From NCBI RefSeq assembly GCF_008727925.1, contig NZ_VTWT01000013.1, positions 1-64,000 of the forward strand: a stretch of DNA of 64,000 bases, read 5' to 3'. A program made the translations under genes and the position numbers. Origin of the DNA: Adhaeribacter soli. Lineage in GTDB: Bacteria; Bacteroidota; Bacteroidia; Cytophagales; Hymenobacteraceae. This document shows positions 45,970-55,059 of the stretch, in pieces; within the stretch, counting starts at the first letter, position 1; every line of letters starts with the position of its first letter. The notes beneath the pieces were generated by a model. The model worked only from the letters and a program-made list of their open reading frames with translations, did no database searches and was not told where the DNA came from.

Positions 45970-46188
45970 TGGTGAGTTTTACTTTTATGCTTTAAAGGTT
46001 ACCGTTTCCGGTTTTGCCAACCCACAGTACGGAGAATCGGGGGTTTTGTGGCAAATTTGTTTAATTAATAACCAAATAACCGGAAAAATATTGTTTTTAC
46101 GGTTATGCGGAAGGGTTTTATTTAAAACAAGGAAGTGGTTTGGAGGTTTATTTTAGATTGATTCTTTGGTTTGATTTTTATTTGTGGG

Positions 46189-46561
46189 ATTCTAATTTGC
46201 TTTTGTCCTTAACTCATGGCTTTTAGTTTAATTCTGCTATGATTGTTGTTTTCTGGTGAATCAATGGCTTTGCAGCTTTTAGTTAGCTTTCCCCCTCAAG
46301 CCGGGTGGCTTCGTTTCTGCGTTCGCGGCTGCAACCTTACCTGCCCTACCGGGCTGCCTCGTGCCTCGGCACCAGTAAGCTTGGAGGCCGCTCTCACAGA
46401 AACTGGTGTCAGTTTGCCTTCGTAGTCGGCTTTCTTTTTAGTTTAGTTTTTATCCGCTAACGTGGTTTTCGGGGGCGCTGCGCTGGCGATATGCGTGAAA
46501 GGATAAATCAAGGAGAATTCTGCTAATTCTAAAATCCTGAAAATTCTGATTCAGACAATTG
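46189..46561. repeat. Left arm of a roughly 930-bp inverted-repeat structure
   Basis: Reading outward to inward: ttttgtccttaactcat, ttccccctcaagccgggtgg, ctgcgctggcgatatgcgtg, and aattctgattcagacaat. Each matches the reverse complement of 46816-47119 in the same order, with divergence between the matching blocks. Confidence 0.7.
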
Positions 46562-46663
46562 TCCTGAAAATCCTTTAATCCTGAAAATCATGATTCTGAC
46601 ACAAAATCAAAACAGGGGTTTTCAGGGTTAGAAAGGGTAATAAATTGCAAAAATTTAGTCTTT

Positions 46664-46770
46664 CCCGTCATCTCGACGCGAGGAGAGATCTCCGGAATAA
46701 GGTAGAAAAGCCAGAATAAAAGGTACTACTAACTTGATGAGATCTCACTTGGCTTCGAGATGACGCAATA
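46664..46770. repeat. Interspersed palindrome, gtcatc family, copy 2
   Basis: It begins gtcatctcgacgcgag and ends tggcttcgagatgacgc, lying in the centre of the inverted pair. Related units are at 32348 and 56158. The whole 45970-47224 gap holds repeats and no gene I can support. Confidence 0.6.
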
Positions 46771-46815
46771 ATAATTTTTGTCCTAATCGTAGCCTGTACA
46801 AGGAAGGGAGCTTTT

Positions 46816-47119
46816 TTGTCTGAATCAGGATTTTCAGGATTAACAGAATTTTCAGGATTTCTTTTTTCACGCGTATCGCCAGCGCAGCGTCGCGCGAGCC
46901 TACATTATTTGATTTTAAACCTGAAGAGAAAAGCCAAATCGGAGGAATGCTGATACCAGTTTTTGCGTGCGCGGCCTCCTATGGTTGTGGTGCCGAAGGC
47001 AAGCCCCTCAGGGCTAACAAGCATAGAAGACGCGAACGCAAAAACGAAGCCACCCGGCTTGAGGGGGAAGGTTAGTTATGAGTTTAAAGTTATGAGTTAA
47101 GGACAAAAGCCAATTAGAA
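46816..47119. repeat. Right arm of the inverted-repeat structure
   Basis: The reverse complement of 46189-46561, including cacgcgtatcgccagcgcag, ccacccggcttgaggggga and tatgagttaaggacaaaa. The arms differ in detail, so they are old copies rather than a recent duplication. Confidence 0.7.
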
Positions 47120-47196
47120 CCCCTATTATCATTCAACAACAACTTCATAATAAAGGTAAATCGGAGATTTAATGAAGCCCTTAAAACTATTTTTTA

Positions 47197-47204
47197 TAAT
47201 TTTG
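47197..47204 (+). promoter_or_regulatory. Promoter -7 box of pdxH
   Basis: TAATTTTG is an exact TAnnTTTG match 20 nt upstream of the pdxH ATG. No clear -33 box was found. Confidence 0.45.
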
Positions 47205-47224
47205 ACCAGTCATACCCCAAACCT

Positions 47225-47878
47225 ATGAACCAACCGCCTTCCTTAGCCGATATCCGGAAGAACTATTCTTTGAAAGAGCTTTCCAAAAGTTCGGTATTGC
47301 CGGACCCGGTGATGCAGTTCGAACTCTGGCTGAACGAAGCCTTGCAGGCCAACGTGGAAGAAGCCACGGCGATGGTCTTGTCTACGGCTACTCCGCAAGG
47401 CCGGCCTTCGGCGCGGGTCGTACTGCTGAAAGGGATCGAGAACGGCTGCTTTCTTTTTTATACGAACTACGAAAGCCGGAAAGGGAATCAGCTGCTGGAA
47501 AACCCGTTTGGCGCCATTACTTTTTTCTGGCCCGCCCTGGAACGGCAGGTTCGGCTGGAAGGCAAAATAAGCAAGGTACCAGAAATTGTTTCCGATACTT
47601 ATTTCAACAGTCGTCCGGTGGGCAGCCAGGTGGGCGCCTGGGCTTCGCCGCAAAGCCGGACCGTAGAAAACCGGGAAGCCCTGGAACAGGCCGAGAAACA
47701 ATTCGCTAGTCAGTTTGAAGGCAAACCGCATATTCCGCGTCCGGCGCATTGGGGCGGTTTTCAGCTGGAACCGGATTACGTGGAGTTCTGGCAAGGCCGT
47801 CCTAACCGCCTCCACGATCGCATTGTGTACGACAAACAGGAAACCGGTAACTGGCAGATCAAGCGCCTGGCTCCCTGA
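47225..47878 (+). CDS. pdxH: Pyridoxamine 5'-phosphate oxidase
   Basis: A 217-aa FMN enzyme that makes pyridoxal 5'-phosphate. The FMN-binding region is GRPSARVVLLKGIE and FFYTNYESRKG, followed by ITFFWPALERQVRLEG. The C-terminal signature LHDRIVYDKQETGNWQIKRLAP is typical. A short spacing leads to the DUF1015 gene, so an operon with it and maf is likely. Confidence 0.96.
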   Translation: MNQPPSLADIRKNYSLKELSKSSVLPDPVMQFELWLNEALQANVEEATAMVLSTATPQGRPSARVVLLKGIENGCFLFYTNYESRKGNQLLENPFGAITFFWPALERQVRLEGKISKVPEIVSDTYFNSRPVGSQVGAWASPQSRTVENREALEQAEKQFASQFEGKPHIPRPAHWGGFQLEPDYVEFWQGRPNRLHDRIVYDKQETGNWQIKRLAP

Positions 47879-47904
47879 TTTATATAAAAATTTATAATCC
47901 GAAC

Positions 47905-49203
47905 ATGGCCGAAATTAAGCCTTTCCGCGCCTGGCGCTATCATAAGAAATACACCCCCGAGATCGGGACCCTTACCTCGCCCCTTTTCGACGTGGTTTCG
48001 AAAAAACAGCGCGAGGCTTTGTATCATAACCCGATAAACAGCATTCATTTATCCGTGCCCCGCGGCGAAACCCCGGCCCGCAATGCCGCCCAACTCCTGG
48101 ATTTCTGGAAAAAGGAAAAGATCCTGCACCAGGACGAGCTGCCGGCTATTTACGTGTATTACCAGTATTTCCGGTTACCGGGTTCAGAAAAAGAGTACTG
48201 CCGCAAAGGTTTCCTGTGCCACATAAAAGCCTACGACTGGAACGAAAAGATCCTGCTCCGCCACGAAAACACCATTCCGGACGCCGTGAACGACCGCATC
48301 GCCCTGCTTGAGGAAACGCTCCTTAATTCTTCGGCTACGCACGGTTTATACGGCGATCCGAGGTTCCAGCTGGAAGACCTGATGGACGAGGCCATGCGCG
48401 ACCCGGTTTACGAAACGGAAGATTACCAGGGCGCCCGCGACACGCTGGCAATCATTCAGGATGCGAAGGTTATTCAGCAGTTTATCAGCGTCTTAAAAGA
48501 CAAGCAGGTACTGCTGGCCGATGGTCATCACCGCTACGAAGGATCGCTGGAATACCGCAAGAAAATGATGGCGGCTAACCCGAACCATACCGGCCAGGAA
48601 GCTTACAATTACCACCTGATGTACCTGACTAATTCGGAAGCCGATGATTTGCGCATTTTACCGACCCACCGTCTGCTGGAAAAATTACCCATAACGGTAG
48701 CCGATTTCCTGCAAAAACTGGAACAGTATTTTGTGGTAACGCCGAAGGAAGATCCGTATGAACTGAACGAGGTGATTGCCGGAAAGAAATGGGCTTTTGG
48801 TTTGTATGTAGACGGGCAGGCATACAAGCTTCGGCTGAAACCGGAAGTGCACGACCAGATCGATTGGGAAACCACCCCGGAAGTGAAAGAATTGGACCTG
48901 ACCGTGCTGCATTATTTTGTGTTTGAACGTGTGCTGGGAATCGTATCGGAAGCACAACGGAATTATCCGGGCTTGAGCTACGTGCGCAATTTTACCGAGT
49001 GCATTACCAAAGTAGACAGCCACACGGCGGAAGCGGCTTTTATCACGAACGAAGTTTCCATGGACCAGGTAAAACGGGTTTGCTACAGCGGCGCGATCAT
49101 GCCCCAGAAATCGACGTTCTTTTACCCGAAAGTGATCTGTGGCTTTTTATTCTCATCTATCGACCCCAATGAGTTTGCCAGTAAAATTGATTCTTGCTTC
49201 TAA
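47905..49203 (+). CDS. DUF1015 family protein
   Basis: A 432-aa protein of the DUF1015 family. KPFRAWRYHKKY is the family's N-terminal segment. VLLADGHHRYEGSLEYRK is the conserved central motif, and YVRNFTECITKVDSH lies near the end. DUF1015 proteins are near-universal in Bacteroidota, and their role is not established. It starts 26 nt after pdxH and its end overlaps the maf start. Confidence 0.92.
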   Translation: MAEIKPFRAWRYHKKYTPEIGTLTSPLFDVVSKKQREALYHNPINSIHLSVPRGETPARNAAQLLDFWKKEKILHQDELPAIYVYYQYFRLPGSEKEYCRKGFLCHIKAYDWNEKILLRHENTIPDAVNDRIALLEETLLNSSATHGLYGDPRFQLEDLMDEAMRDPVYETEDYQGARDTLAIIQDAKVIQQFISVLKDKQVLLADGHHRYEGSLEYRKKMMAANPNHTGQEAYNYHLMYLTNSEADDLRILPTHRLLEKLPITVADFLQKLEQYFVVTPKEDPYELNEVIAGKKWAFGLYVDGQAYKLRLKPEVHDQIDWETTPEVKELDLTVLHYFVFERVLGIVSEAQRNYPGLSYVRNFTECITKVDSHTAEAAFITNEVSMDQVKRVCYSGAIMPQKSTFFYPKVICGFLFSSIDPNEFASKIDSCF

Positions 49204-49753
49204 TTCGCCCCGCCGGAAAGAAATTCTGGGCGGCCTGAAGATTCCGTTTACCATTAAAGTAAAGGAAGTGCCCGAAGATTTCCCGGAAGACCTGCAGCGC
49301 GAACAGATCGCTGAATTCCTGGCCGCGCACAAAGCCGATGCTTACCTGTCGGATTTAGCTGAAGACGAAGCCGTAATTACAGCCGATACCATTGTGTGGC
49401 TCAAAGATTCGGTATTGAACAAACCGGAAAACCTGGAGGAAGCGCGGCAAATGCTTTTCCGGCTTTCCGGCAACATGCACGAAGTGGTAACCGGCGTTAG
49501 CATTGCCACCAAAAACCACCAGGAAGTTTTTCACGACGTTTCCAAAGTTTACTTCAAAACCTTAACTGAACAGGAGATCGATTTTTACCTGGAAAATTTT
49601 CGTCCGTTGGACAAAGCCGGTGCCTACGGCGTGCAGGAGTTTATCGGCATGATCGGGATCGAGCGGATCGAGGGGTCATATTTTAACGTGATGGGTTTGC
49701 CAATCCATTTGGTTTATGAAAGGCTGAAGGCTTTGGGTGTGGTGCCTTATTAG
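49169..49753 (+). CDS. maf: Maf-like nucleotide pyrophosphatase
   Basis: A 194-aa Maf/Ham1-like NTPase. LASNSPRRKEIL is the phosphate-binding N-terminus, ADTIVWLKDSVLNKPE carries the catalytic Asp, and GSYFNVMGLPI is conserved. I start at the ATG at 49169, which places Met five residues ahead of the first strand. It overlaps the DUF1015 gene by 35 nt. Maf proteins hydrolyse modified nucleotides such as dTTP, UTP or m7GTP; substrate is not readable here. Confidence 0.93.
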   Translation: MSLPVKLILASNSPRRKEILGGLKIPFTIKVKEVPEDFPEDLQREQIAEFLAAHKADAYLSDLAEDEAVITADTIVWLKDSVLNKPENLEEARQMLFRLSGNMHEVVTGVSIATKNHQEVFHDVSKVYFKTLTEQEIDFYLENFRPLDKAGAYGVQEFIGMIGIERIEGSYFNVMGLPIHLVYERLKALGVVPY

Positions 49754-49980
49754 TGGGTTGTTTTTTTACACTTGAGTACGGTAGCTTCTTCAATATGCGT
49801 GGGACAGGTCAAGCCCTGTCCGTACAGGAAAAATATAATTCTGTAAATTCTTTAATTGGCTACGTCGAACTTCGTTTCTAATTCAGACAAAAAACTCGTT
49901 CCCTTGTTTTTAGCCGTTGGGGTGGGGTCAAAAGGGCAGGCATAAAGCCTGCCCCTACGTATAATCGGTGAAATCCAAAA

Positions 49981-50979
49981 TTATTTGAATTTCTCTTTTA
50001 AAATTTCCATTTCTACGGCCGGGGCAATGCGTTCGTATAAAATATTATACACGGCATTGGTAATTGGCATTTCCACTTGCAGGGTTTTATTCAGTTCGTG
50101 GATGCTGTTTACGGCGTAATATCCTTCAGCAACCATGTTCATTTCGAATTGGGCGGATTTAACCGAATAACCGCGGCCGATCATGTTGCCGAAGGTGCGA
50201 TTGCGGCTGAATTGGGAATAAGCTGTTACGAGCAGGTCGCCTAAGTAGGCCGAACCTACCAGGCTCCGGTGTACCGGCATAGCAGCATTCAGGAAACGCT
50301 CGATCTCGTCCATGGAGTTGGAAACCATTACTGCCTGGAAGTTATCGCCGTAGCCTAAACCGTGCGCAATGCCGCAAGCCAGCGCAATGATGTTTTTCAT
50401 GACGGCGCAATACTCAATACCGTCGATGTCGTCGAGGGGGTTGGCTTTTACGTAGCGGTTGCGGAGCAGCTCACAGAAACGGGTGGCTCTCTGCAGGTCG
50501 TGCGAGCCGATGGTGAGGTACGACTGTTTTTCCAGGGCAACTTCTTCGGCGTGGCAAGGTCCGGCAATTACGCACTGGTGCGAAGCCGGAACGTCGAAAT
50601 GCTTTTCCAGGTAGTGCGTTACCAGGCTGTGTTCGGTCGGGATCATGCCTTTAATGGCCGATACCATTACTTTATTTTTAAAAGCATCTTTGGGAAGAGC
50701 AGAGATTGCCTGCTGCACAAAAGCGCCGGGCACGGCCAGAATTACCCAATCCGAATTCTTCACGACAGCGGCCAGATCGGTGGAAGGTTTTACGTAGGTC
50801 AGGTCGAAGTTTACACTGCTTAAATAGCGCGGGTTGTGCCGGAAGTTAAGCAGGTGTTTTACGTCTTCCTGCTGGCGCATCCACCAATGAATTTCCGATT
50901 TGTTTTCCGATAAGATCTTCACGAGTGCGGTGGCCCAACTGCCGCCGCCGATTACGGCTATTTTTTCCAAGGTTTGCAA
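49981..50979 (-). CDS. gpsA: Glycerol-3-phosphate dehydrogenase [NAD(P)+]
   Basis: A 332-aa enzyme that supplies glycerol-3-phosphate for phospholipids. The dinucleotide-binding motif is AVIGGGSWATALVK. SAIKGMIP carries the active-site lysine, and AGPCHAEEVAL and AVMKNIIALACGIAHG are conserved. The gene is separated from the upstream adaptor gene by 223 nt containing a palindromic element and a hairpin. The gap between maf and gpsA (49754-49980) has two short hairpins, gggacaggtcaagccctgtcc and gggcaggcataaagcctgccc. Confidence 0.96.
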   Translation of the reverse strand: MQTLEKIAVIGGGSWATALVKILSENKSEIHWWMRQQEDVKHLLNFRHNPRYLSSVNFDLTYVKPSTDLAAVVKNSDWVILAVPGAFVQQAISALPKDAFKNKVMVSAIKGMIPTEHSLVTHYLEKHFDVPASHQCVIAGPCHAEEVALEKQSYLTIGSHDLQRATRFCELLRNRYVKANPLDDIDGIEYCAVMKNIIALACGIAHGLGYGDNFQAVMVSNSMDEIERFLNAAMPVHRSLVGSAYLGDLLVTAYSQFSRNRTFGNMIGRGYSVKSAQFEMNMVAEGYYAVNSIHELNKTLQVEMPITNAVYNILYERIAPAVEMEILKEKFK

Positions 50980-50995
50980 ACGGGTTAAAAAATAA

Positions 50996-51030
50996 AAGGC
51001 CGGTCCCGAAAAAGATCAGGACCGGTTTTT
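50996..51030. terminator. Terminator after the efflux adaptor operon
   Basis: A 7-bp GC-rich stem (ccggtcc / ggaccgg) is flanked by T-runs on both strands. It most likely ends the minus-strand sdaAB-tolC-adaptor transcript before gpsA. Confidence 0.6.
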
Positions 51031-51085
51031 AAGGGCTTAAAGATACTGTTTTTTTATTTAACTGCCATTACGCAAGTTTTTTGAG

Positions 51086-51187
51086 GTCCCCCTTTGGAGG
51101 GGGTTGGGGGAGGAAAGGAGATTTATCTGATCATTTTTGAAAATCAAAAAACGTGAAATCCTCCCCCTGCCCCCTCCAAAGGGGGAC
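51086..51187. repeat. gtccccctttgg palindromic element, copy 2
   Basis: Inverted ends gtccccctttggaggggg and ccccctccaaagggggac enclose about 65 bp. It is a shorter version of the element at 34037-34292. Confidence 0.65.
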
Positions 51188-51202
51188 TTTGCTCAATAAT
51201 CC

Positions 51203-52576
51203 TTACTCACCTTTGCCGCCCTGGCTTTCTTTGGCAATTGCCGAGGCGTCTTTCACTACAATGGTCTCGTTGTTTTTCAGGCTTTTCGATACCGCGCGGA
51301 ATGGTCCGGAAATAACTTCCTGGCCTTCTTTCAGGCCTTCGGTAATTTCAATGTTGTCGAAATCGCTGATGCCGGTTTTTACTTTTTGGGCTACTGCCTT
51401 ACCGTTCTGGTTCAGGAAAACCAGCTCTACCAACTCTTCTTTCGGGCGTTTATCTTCTTCGGCGGCATCTTTCGGACGATCATCCAGTCTGGTTTTGCCG
51501 GTCAGGAAATCGGCGGGGCGGGTGGTTACGGCCGAAAGCGGTACGGTTAAAATGTTGTTCTTCTGGTTTGTGATAATGTCTACCGAAGCGGTCATGCCCG
51601 GACGAAACGGGGTGCTGCCTTTGGTTTGCTTCAGGTTTTTGAAAGATTCATTAATCAGGCGGATGCGGACTTCAAATTCGGTTACAGCTTCCAGGGTTCT
51701 GGCATCGTTGGCGGTGTTGGCAATTTGCGTTACCACGCCTTTAAATTTCTGGTCCTGATTCGAATAGGAATCTACATCTACAATAACCGAATCGCCTACT
51801 TTCACCCGTACAATGTCGTTTTCATTTACGTTCACGCGCACTTCCATGGTATTCAGATTGGCAATGCGCAAGAGTTCGGTTCCGGCCATTTGGGAGGTAC
51901 CCACTACCCTTTCGCCGCGCTCAACGCTTAGCTTGGAAATGGTGCCGCTAACGGGTGCGTAAATGGTGGTTTTGTTCAGGTTTTCGCGGGCTTCTTTTAA
52001 GGAGGCCAACGCACTTTCTACGCCGAATTCGGCAGCCCGCACGTTCTCGCGGCCGGAGGCGATCTCCTGCTTGCTTACTTCATAATTGGCTTTGCTGGTT
52101 TCGAACTCCGACTGGGAAATTACTTTCTCTTTATATAAGGCCAAGTTTCGGGTATGCGTCTGTTTGATCTGCACATTATTGGCCATGTTTTGGGCCAACC
52201 GGGCGCGGGCCTGGGCCAGGTTTGCTTTGGCCTGGTTTACGGCGGCAACCCGCATATCTACCATGCTCTGGTAATTATCCGGCTTAATTTTCAACAGCAA
52301 CTGGCCTTTCACTACCGAGTCGCCTTCTTCCACGAACAGTTCCGTGATCTCACCCGAAACATCCGGGCTGATCTTTACTTCCACTTCCGGCTGCACTTTT
52401 CCTGAGGCGCTCACGCGTTCAATAATGTCGGCGCGCTTGGCTTTGTCTGCGGTAACGCTGGTGCCGGAGGGTTTGCCGATCCAGCCTTTTTTCTTGGCTA
52501 CCAGCCCGAGGATGAGGAATACAACAACAACCGCGGAAATAATGTAAAGCAGGCGGTTCGATTTTTTTGCAGCCAT
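51203..52576 (-). CDS. Efflux periplasmic adaptor (HlyD/MacA family)
   Basis: A 457-aa membrane-fusion protein. A single N-terminal membrane segment (about 9-27) is followed by a biotinyl-lipoyl-like half (SASGKVQPEVEVKISPDVSGEI), a long alpha-hairpin (about 90-190), and the second half TTIYAPVSGTISKLSVERGE. A beta-barrel/membrane-proximal part comes last (RPGMTASVDIIT). It is 6 nt after the TolC gene. No inner-membrane pump gene lies next to it; the next gene is gpsA. A MacB-type or RND partner encoded elsewhere must be assumed. Confidence 0.92.
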   Translation of the reverse strand: MAAKKSNRLLYIISAVVVVFLILGLVAKKKGWIGKPSGTSVTADKAKRADIIERVSASGKVQPEVEVKISPDVSGEITELFVEEGDSVVKGQLLLKIKPDNYQSMVDMRVAAVNQAKANLAQARARLAQNMANNVQIKQTHTRNLALYKEKVISQSEFETSKANYEVSKQEIASGRENVRAAEFGVESALASLKEARENLNKTTIYAPVSGTISKLSVERGERVVGTSQMAGTELLRIANLNTMEVRVNVNENDIVRVKVGDSVIVDVDSYSNQDQKFKGVVTQIANTANDARTLEAVTEFEVRIRLINESFKNLKQTKGSTPFRPGMTASVDIITNQKNNILTVPLSAVTTRPADFLTGKTRLDDRPKDAAEEDKRPKEELVELVFLNQNGKAVAQKVKTGISDFDNIEITEGLKEGQEVISGPFRAVSKSLKNNETIVVKDASAIAKESQGGKGE

Positions 52577-52582
52577 AATTTG

Positions 52583-54031
52583 TTAGAAGGTGAGCGGTTT
52601 ATCCTGATAATAATCGAGGATCTTCAGTTTAAAAATGTAGTCGTATTTGGCCTGAATAATATCAGACTGGGCTTTGGTAAAATTGTTTTTCGAAACGCTG
52701 AAATCGGTGTTGTTCATGATGCCGTTGGCGTAACGGATCTCAGCGTTGCGGTACGTTTTCTCGAAAGCAGCCAATTGCTTTTTAGCGGCAATGAATTTCT
52801 TCTGGGATGCCTGCGCATCGGCATAAGCTTGTTCAATGCGTTTGCGCAATTCGTTCCGGACAATTTTGGAATTTAATTCCGCTTCTTTCAAGCCCAGCAT
52901 GGAGCGACTAACCGCATACCGCGCCTGCATTTTGTTGAAGATCGGGATGGTCAGGTTCAGGCTGATGGCTTGGCTGATATTGTCGCTGAACTGCTTGGAG
53001 AACGCATAAGTACCGTAAACCGGTATGGTAACCGGGGCCGTGATCGGATAATTGGTGCCATCTACGTTTACCTGACCTACTTCCTGCATAAATGTATTGG
53101 TGGTTACCGGAATTAAGCGGGAGCTGGAGTAGCCGGAAGAAATGGAACCGTTCAGGGTAAGCCGCGGGTAATAAGCGCCGCGGGCCACATCCACGCCTTT
53201 CATAGCGCTTTTTATTCTGAGATCGGCTGCCCGGATCTCCGGCTTGGTCATCTGCGCGGTGGTATAAACCGATTCGGCATCGAAATTAATGACCGACTGG
53301 TCCGGATCCTGCAGGTTCGGTTTTTCGATCTCGAAATTCTTCTTATCCTGAATGTCGAGCAGCTGCATCAGGTTCAGTTCGGCAATGTCTTTATTATTCT
53401 GGGCATTCAGCACGGCCAGTTCATCGGAAGCAATTTGCGCTTCGATTTCCAGCACATTGGTTTCGGGCACGCTGCCGGCTTTGTAAAGCTTTTGGGTACG
53501 GGTAAGTTGTTCCCGGGTATTATCCAGCACCAGTTTGGAAGTAGTCAGCAGTTCGTCGTTGAAAAGGATCTGCATGTAGGCCGTGATCAGGTTCAGCACC
53601 ATGTCGTCCTGGGCGCGCTGCAGATCGGCCTGACTGGCCTGCTGGTTGTAACGCGCCTGCCGGATGCTGTTCTGCAGCTGCAAGCCGGAAAACAAGGTAA
53701 CGTTGCTGCTCAGCGAAAAACTGTTGGAGCGGATGGTCTGGTTCACGAAGGTGTTCTCGAACGGATCGATGGAGCGGCCAAAATTGAAATTCTGGCTGGC
53801 ATTCGCATTCAGGCTTGGCAACAATTCGTTCCGCGCTTCGGAAGCATTTATCCGGCTTACTTCGGTATTCAGAGCGCTGAGCTTCAGCTGCAGGTTATTG
53901 GACAGGGCATGATCGATGCTTTTCTGCAAAGACCAGCGGTTGCTGCCGCCTTCCGATTGGGCCTGAGCCGGCAAATAACCGGCCACCACCAGGGCAGCCA
54001 CAATTAGACATTTTTTCGGGATCCGAAACAT
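52583..54031 (-). CDS. TolC-family outer-membrane efflux protein
   Basis: A 482-aa TolC-like protein. A signal peptide (about 1-24, ending PAQAQ) precedes two homologous long helical repeats: LQLKLSALNTEVSRINASEA in the first half and KKRIEQAYADAQASQKKFIAA-type helices in the second. The ends of both resemble OEP (outer-membrane efflux) domains. It works with a membrane-fusion adaptor, here the next gene, to form a trans-envelope channel. It starts 1 nt after sdaAB, which suggests a shared transcript, although the functions look unrelated. Confidence 0.92.
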   Translation of the reverse strand: MFRIPKKCLIVAALVVAGYLPAQAQSEGGSNRWSLQKSIDHALSNNLQLKLSALNTEVSRINASEARNELLPSLNANASQNFNFGRSIDPFENTFVNQTIRSNSFSLSSNVTLFSGLQLQNSIRQARYNQQASQADLQRAQDDMVLNLITAYMQILFNDELLTTSKLVLDNTREQLTRTQKLYKAGSVPETNVLEIEAQIASDELAVLNAQNNKDIAELNLMQLLDIQDKKNFEIEKPNLQDPDQSVINFDAESVYTTAQMTKPEIRAADLRIKSAMKGVDVARGAYYPRLTLNGSISSGYSSSRLIPVTTNTFMQEVGQVNVDGTNYPITAPVTIPVYGTYAFSKQFSDNISQAISLNLTIPIFNKMQARYAVSRSMLGLKEAELNSKIVRNELRKRIEQAYADAQASQKKFIAAKKQLAAFEKTYRNAEIRYANGIMNNTDFSVSKNNFTKAQSDIIQAKYDYIFKLKILDYYQDKPLTF

Positions 54032-54032
54032 T

Positions 54033-54707
54033 TTAATCGATATTTGGAATATAAGTTACATTTTTCACCCACTTCAGATGCCGGAGATATTCCAGGGCAA
54101 CCGGGCTAATGCTGCTGTCCATCTCGATAAATTGCCGGGCCAGTTCGTTTTTTCCTTTGCGGGAAACGTTCATGGTGGCAATGTTGCAATCGTCGTGGGC
54201 AATTACATCGGCAATAAACGCGATGCTTCCTTTCACGTCATCGGCATCGATAATTAAGGTGTGCAAACTCGCTGAAAAGTCCGCCGAAAAACCGTCTACT
54301 TCCACGATCCGGATCACGCCGCCGCCCCGGCTCTGCCCGATCACTTCCACCTCGCGGCCACAGCCTTTCAGGTTCAGTTTAATGGTGTTCGGGTGCATGG
54401 TAGAGGCATTGCCTACCGAGCGGAAGGTGTACTTCAGCCCTTTTTCTTTGGCCAGCTCAAAAGCATCCTTAATGCGCTTGTCGTCGGTCTTGAAATCGAG
54501 CAGACCGGCAATAATGGCTTTGTCGGAGCCGTGGCCTTCGTAGGTGCGGGCAAACGAATTGTAGAACGTGATAATGGCTTCTTCCGGCAGGCAACCTAAA
54601 ATGCGGTTGGCCGCCCGGGCGATCCGGACCACGCCGGCAGTATGGGAGCTCGAGGGACCAATCATAACCGGACCAATCATATCGAAAATACTGCTTTTTT
54701 CAGCCAT
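54033..54707 (-). CDS. sdaAB: L-serine dehydratase, beta subunit
   Basis: A 224-aa iron-sulfur L-serine dehydratase beta subunit. The first signature is IGPSSSHTAGVVRIARAA, and a small ACT-like regulatory part (about 150-224) ends the protein. The iron-sulfur alpha subunit is not adjacent in this window and would be needed for activity. It is the first gene of a tightly spaced minus-strand run with TolC and the adaptor, and has a promoter-like box upstream. Confidence 0.93.
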   Translation of the reverse strand: MAEKSSIFDMIGPVMIGPSSSHTAGVVRIARAANRILGCLPEEAIITFYNSFARTYEGHGSDKAIIAGLLDFKTDDKRIKDAFELAKEKGLKYTFRSVGNASTMHPNTIKLNLKGCGREVEVIGQSRGGGVIRIVEVDGFSADFSASLHTLIIDADDVKGSIAFIADVIAHDDCNIATMNVSRKGKNELARQFIEMDSSISPVALEYLRHLKWVKNVTYIPNID

Positions 54708-54743
54708 AAGAAGGTAATTGGGTAAGTATTATATTCCAGAGAT

Positions 54744-54751
54744 CAAAATTA
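54744..54751 (-). promoter_or_regulatory. Promoter -7 box of the sdaAB-tolC-adaptor operon
   Basis: TAATTTTG on the minus strand matches TAnnTTTG about 37 nt upstream of the sdaAB start. No clear -33 box was seen. The divergent gap 54708-55059 otherwise holds no gene. Confidence 0.4.
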
Positions 54752-55059
54752 GCAATTAAGCCCAAGTTTCAGCTTTTTTGCCCGAAAAATATATGGTTTG
54801 TTCCCGCGCTTTTATTCTTATCTGTACCGGAACGGAACAGCCTTTGTACCGAATCCGGACACTTCAGACACCTGAACGCTTCCTTAATTAATAAACAAAC
54901 GCTACAGGGTGGGCTCGAAAAATTGCGGTGAACTTTGGTAAAAGCCTGAAAAACATGATATTTTGCATTCTGTTTTAGTTTCTTTTGCTGGAATAACCTG
55001 CTTACCGATACTTTTTAGTTTATTTGCACAACGTTAGAAGTAACTATTTTAATGCCAAG

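Noticed and set aside
46243..46425. A 60-codon plus-strand frame in the repeat region
   Set aside because: It is inside the left arm of the inverted pair and its codons follow the palindrome, not a gene.
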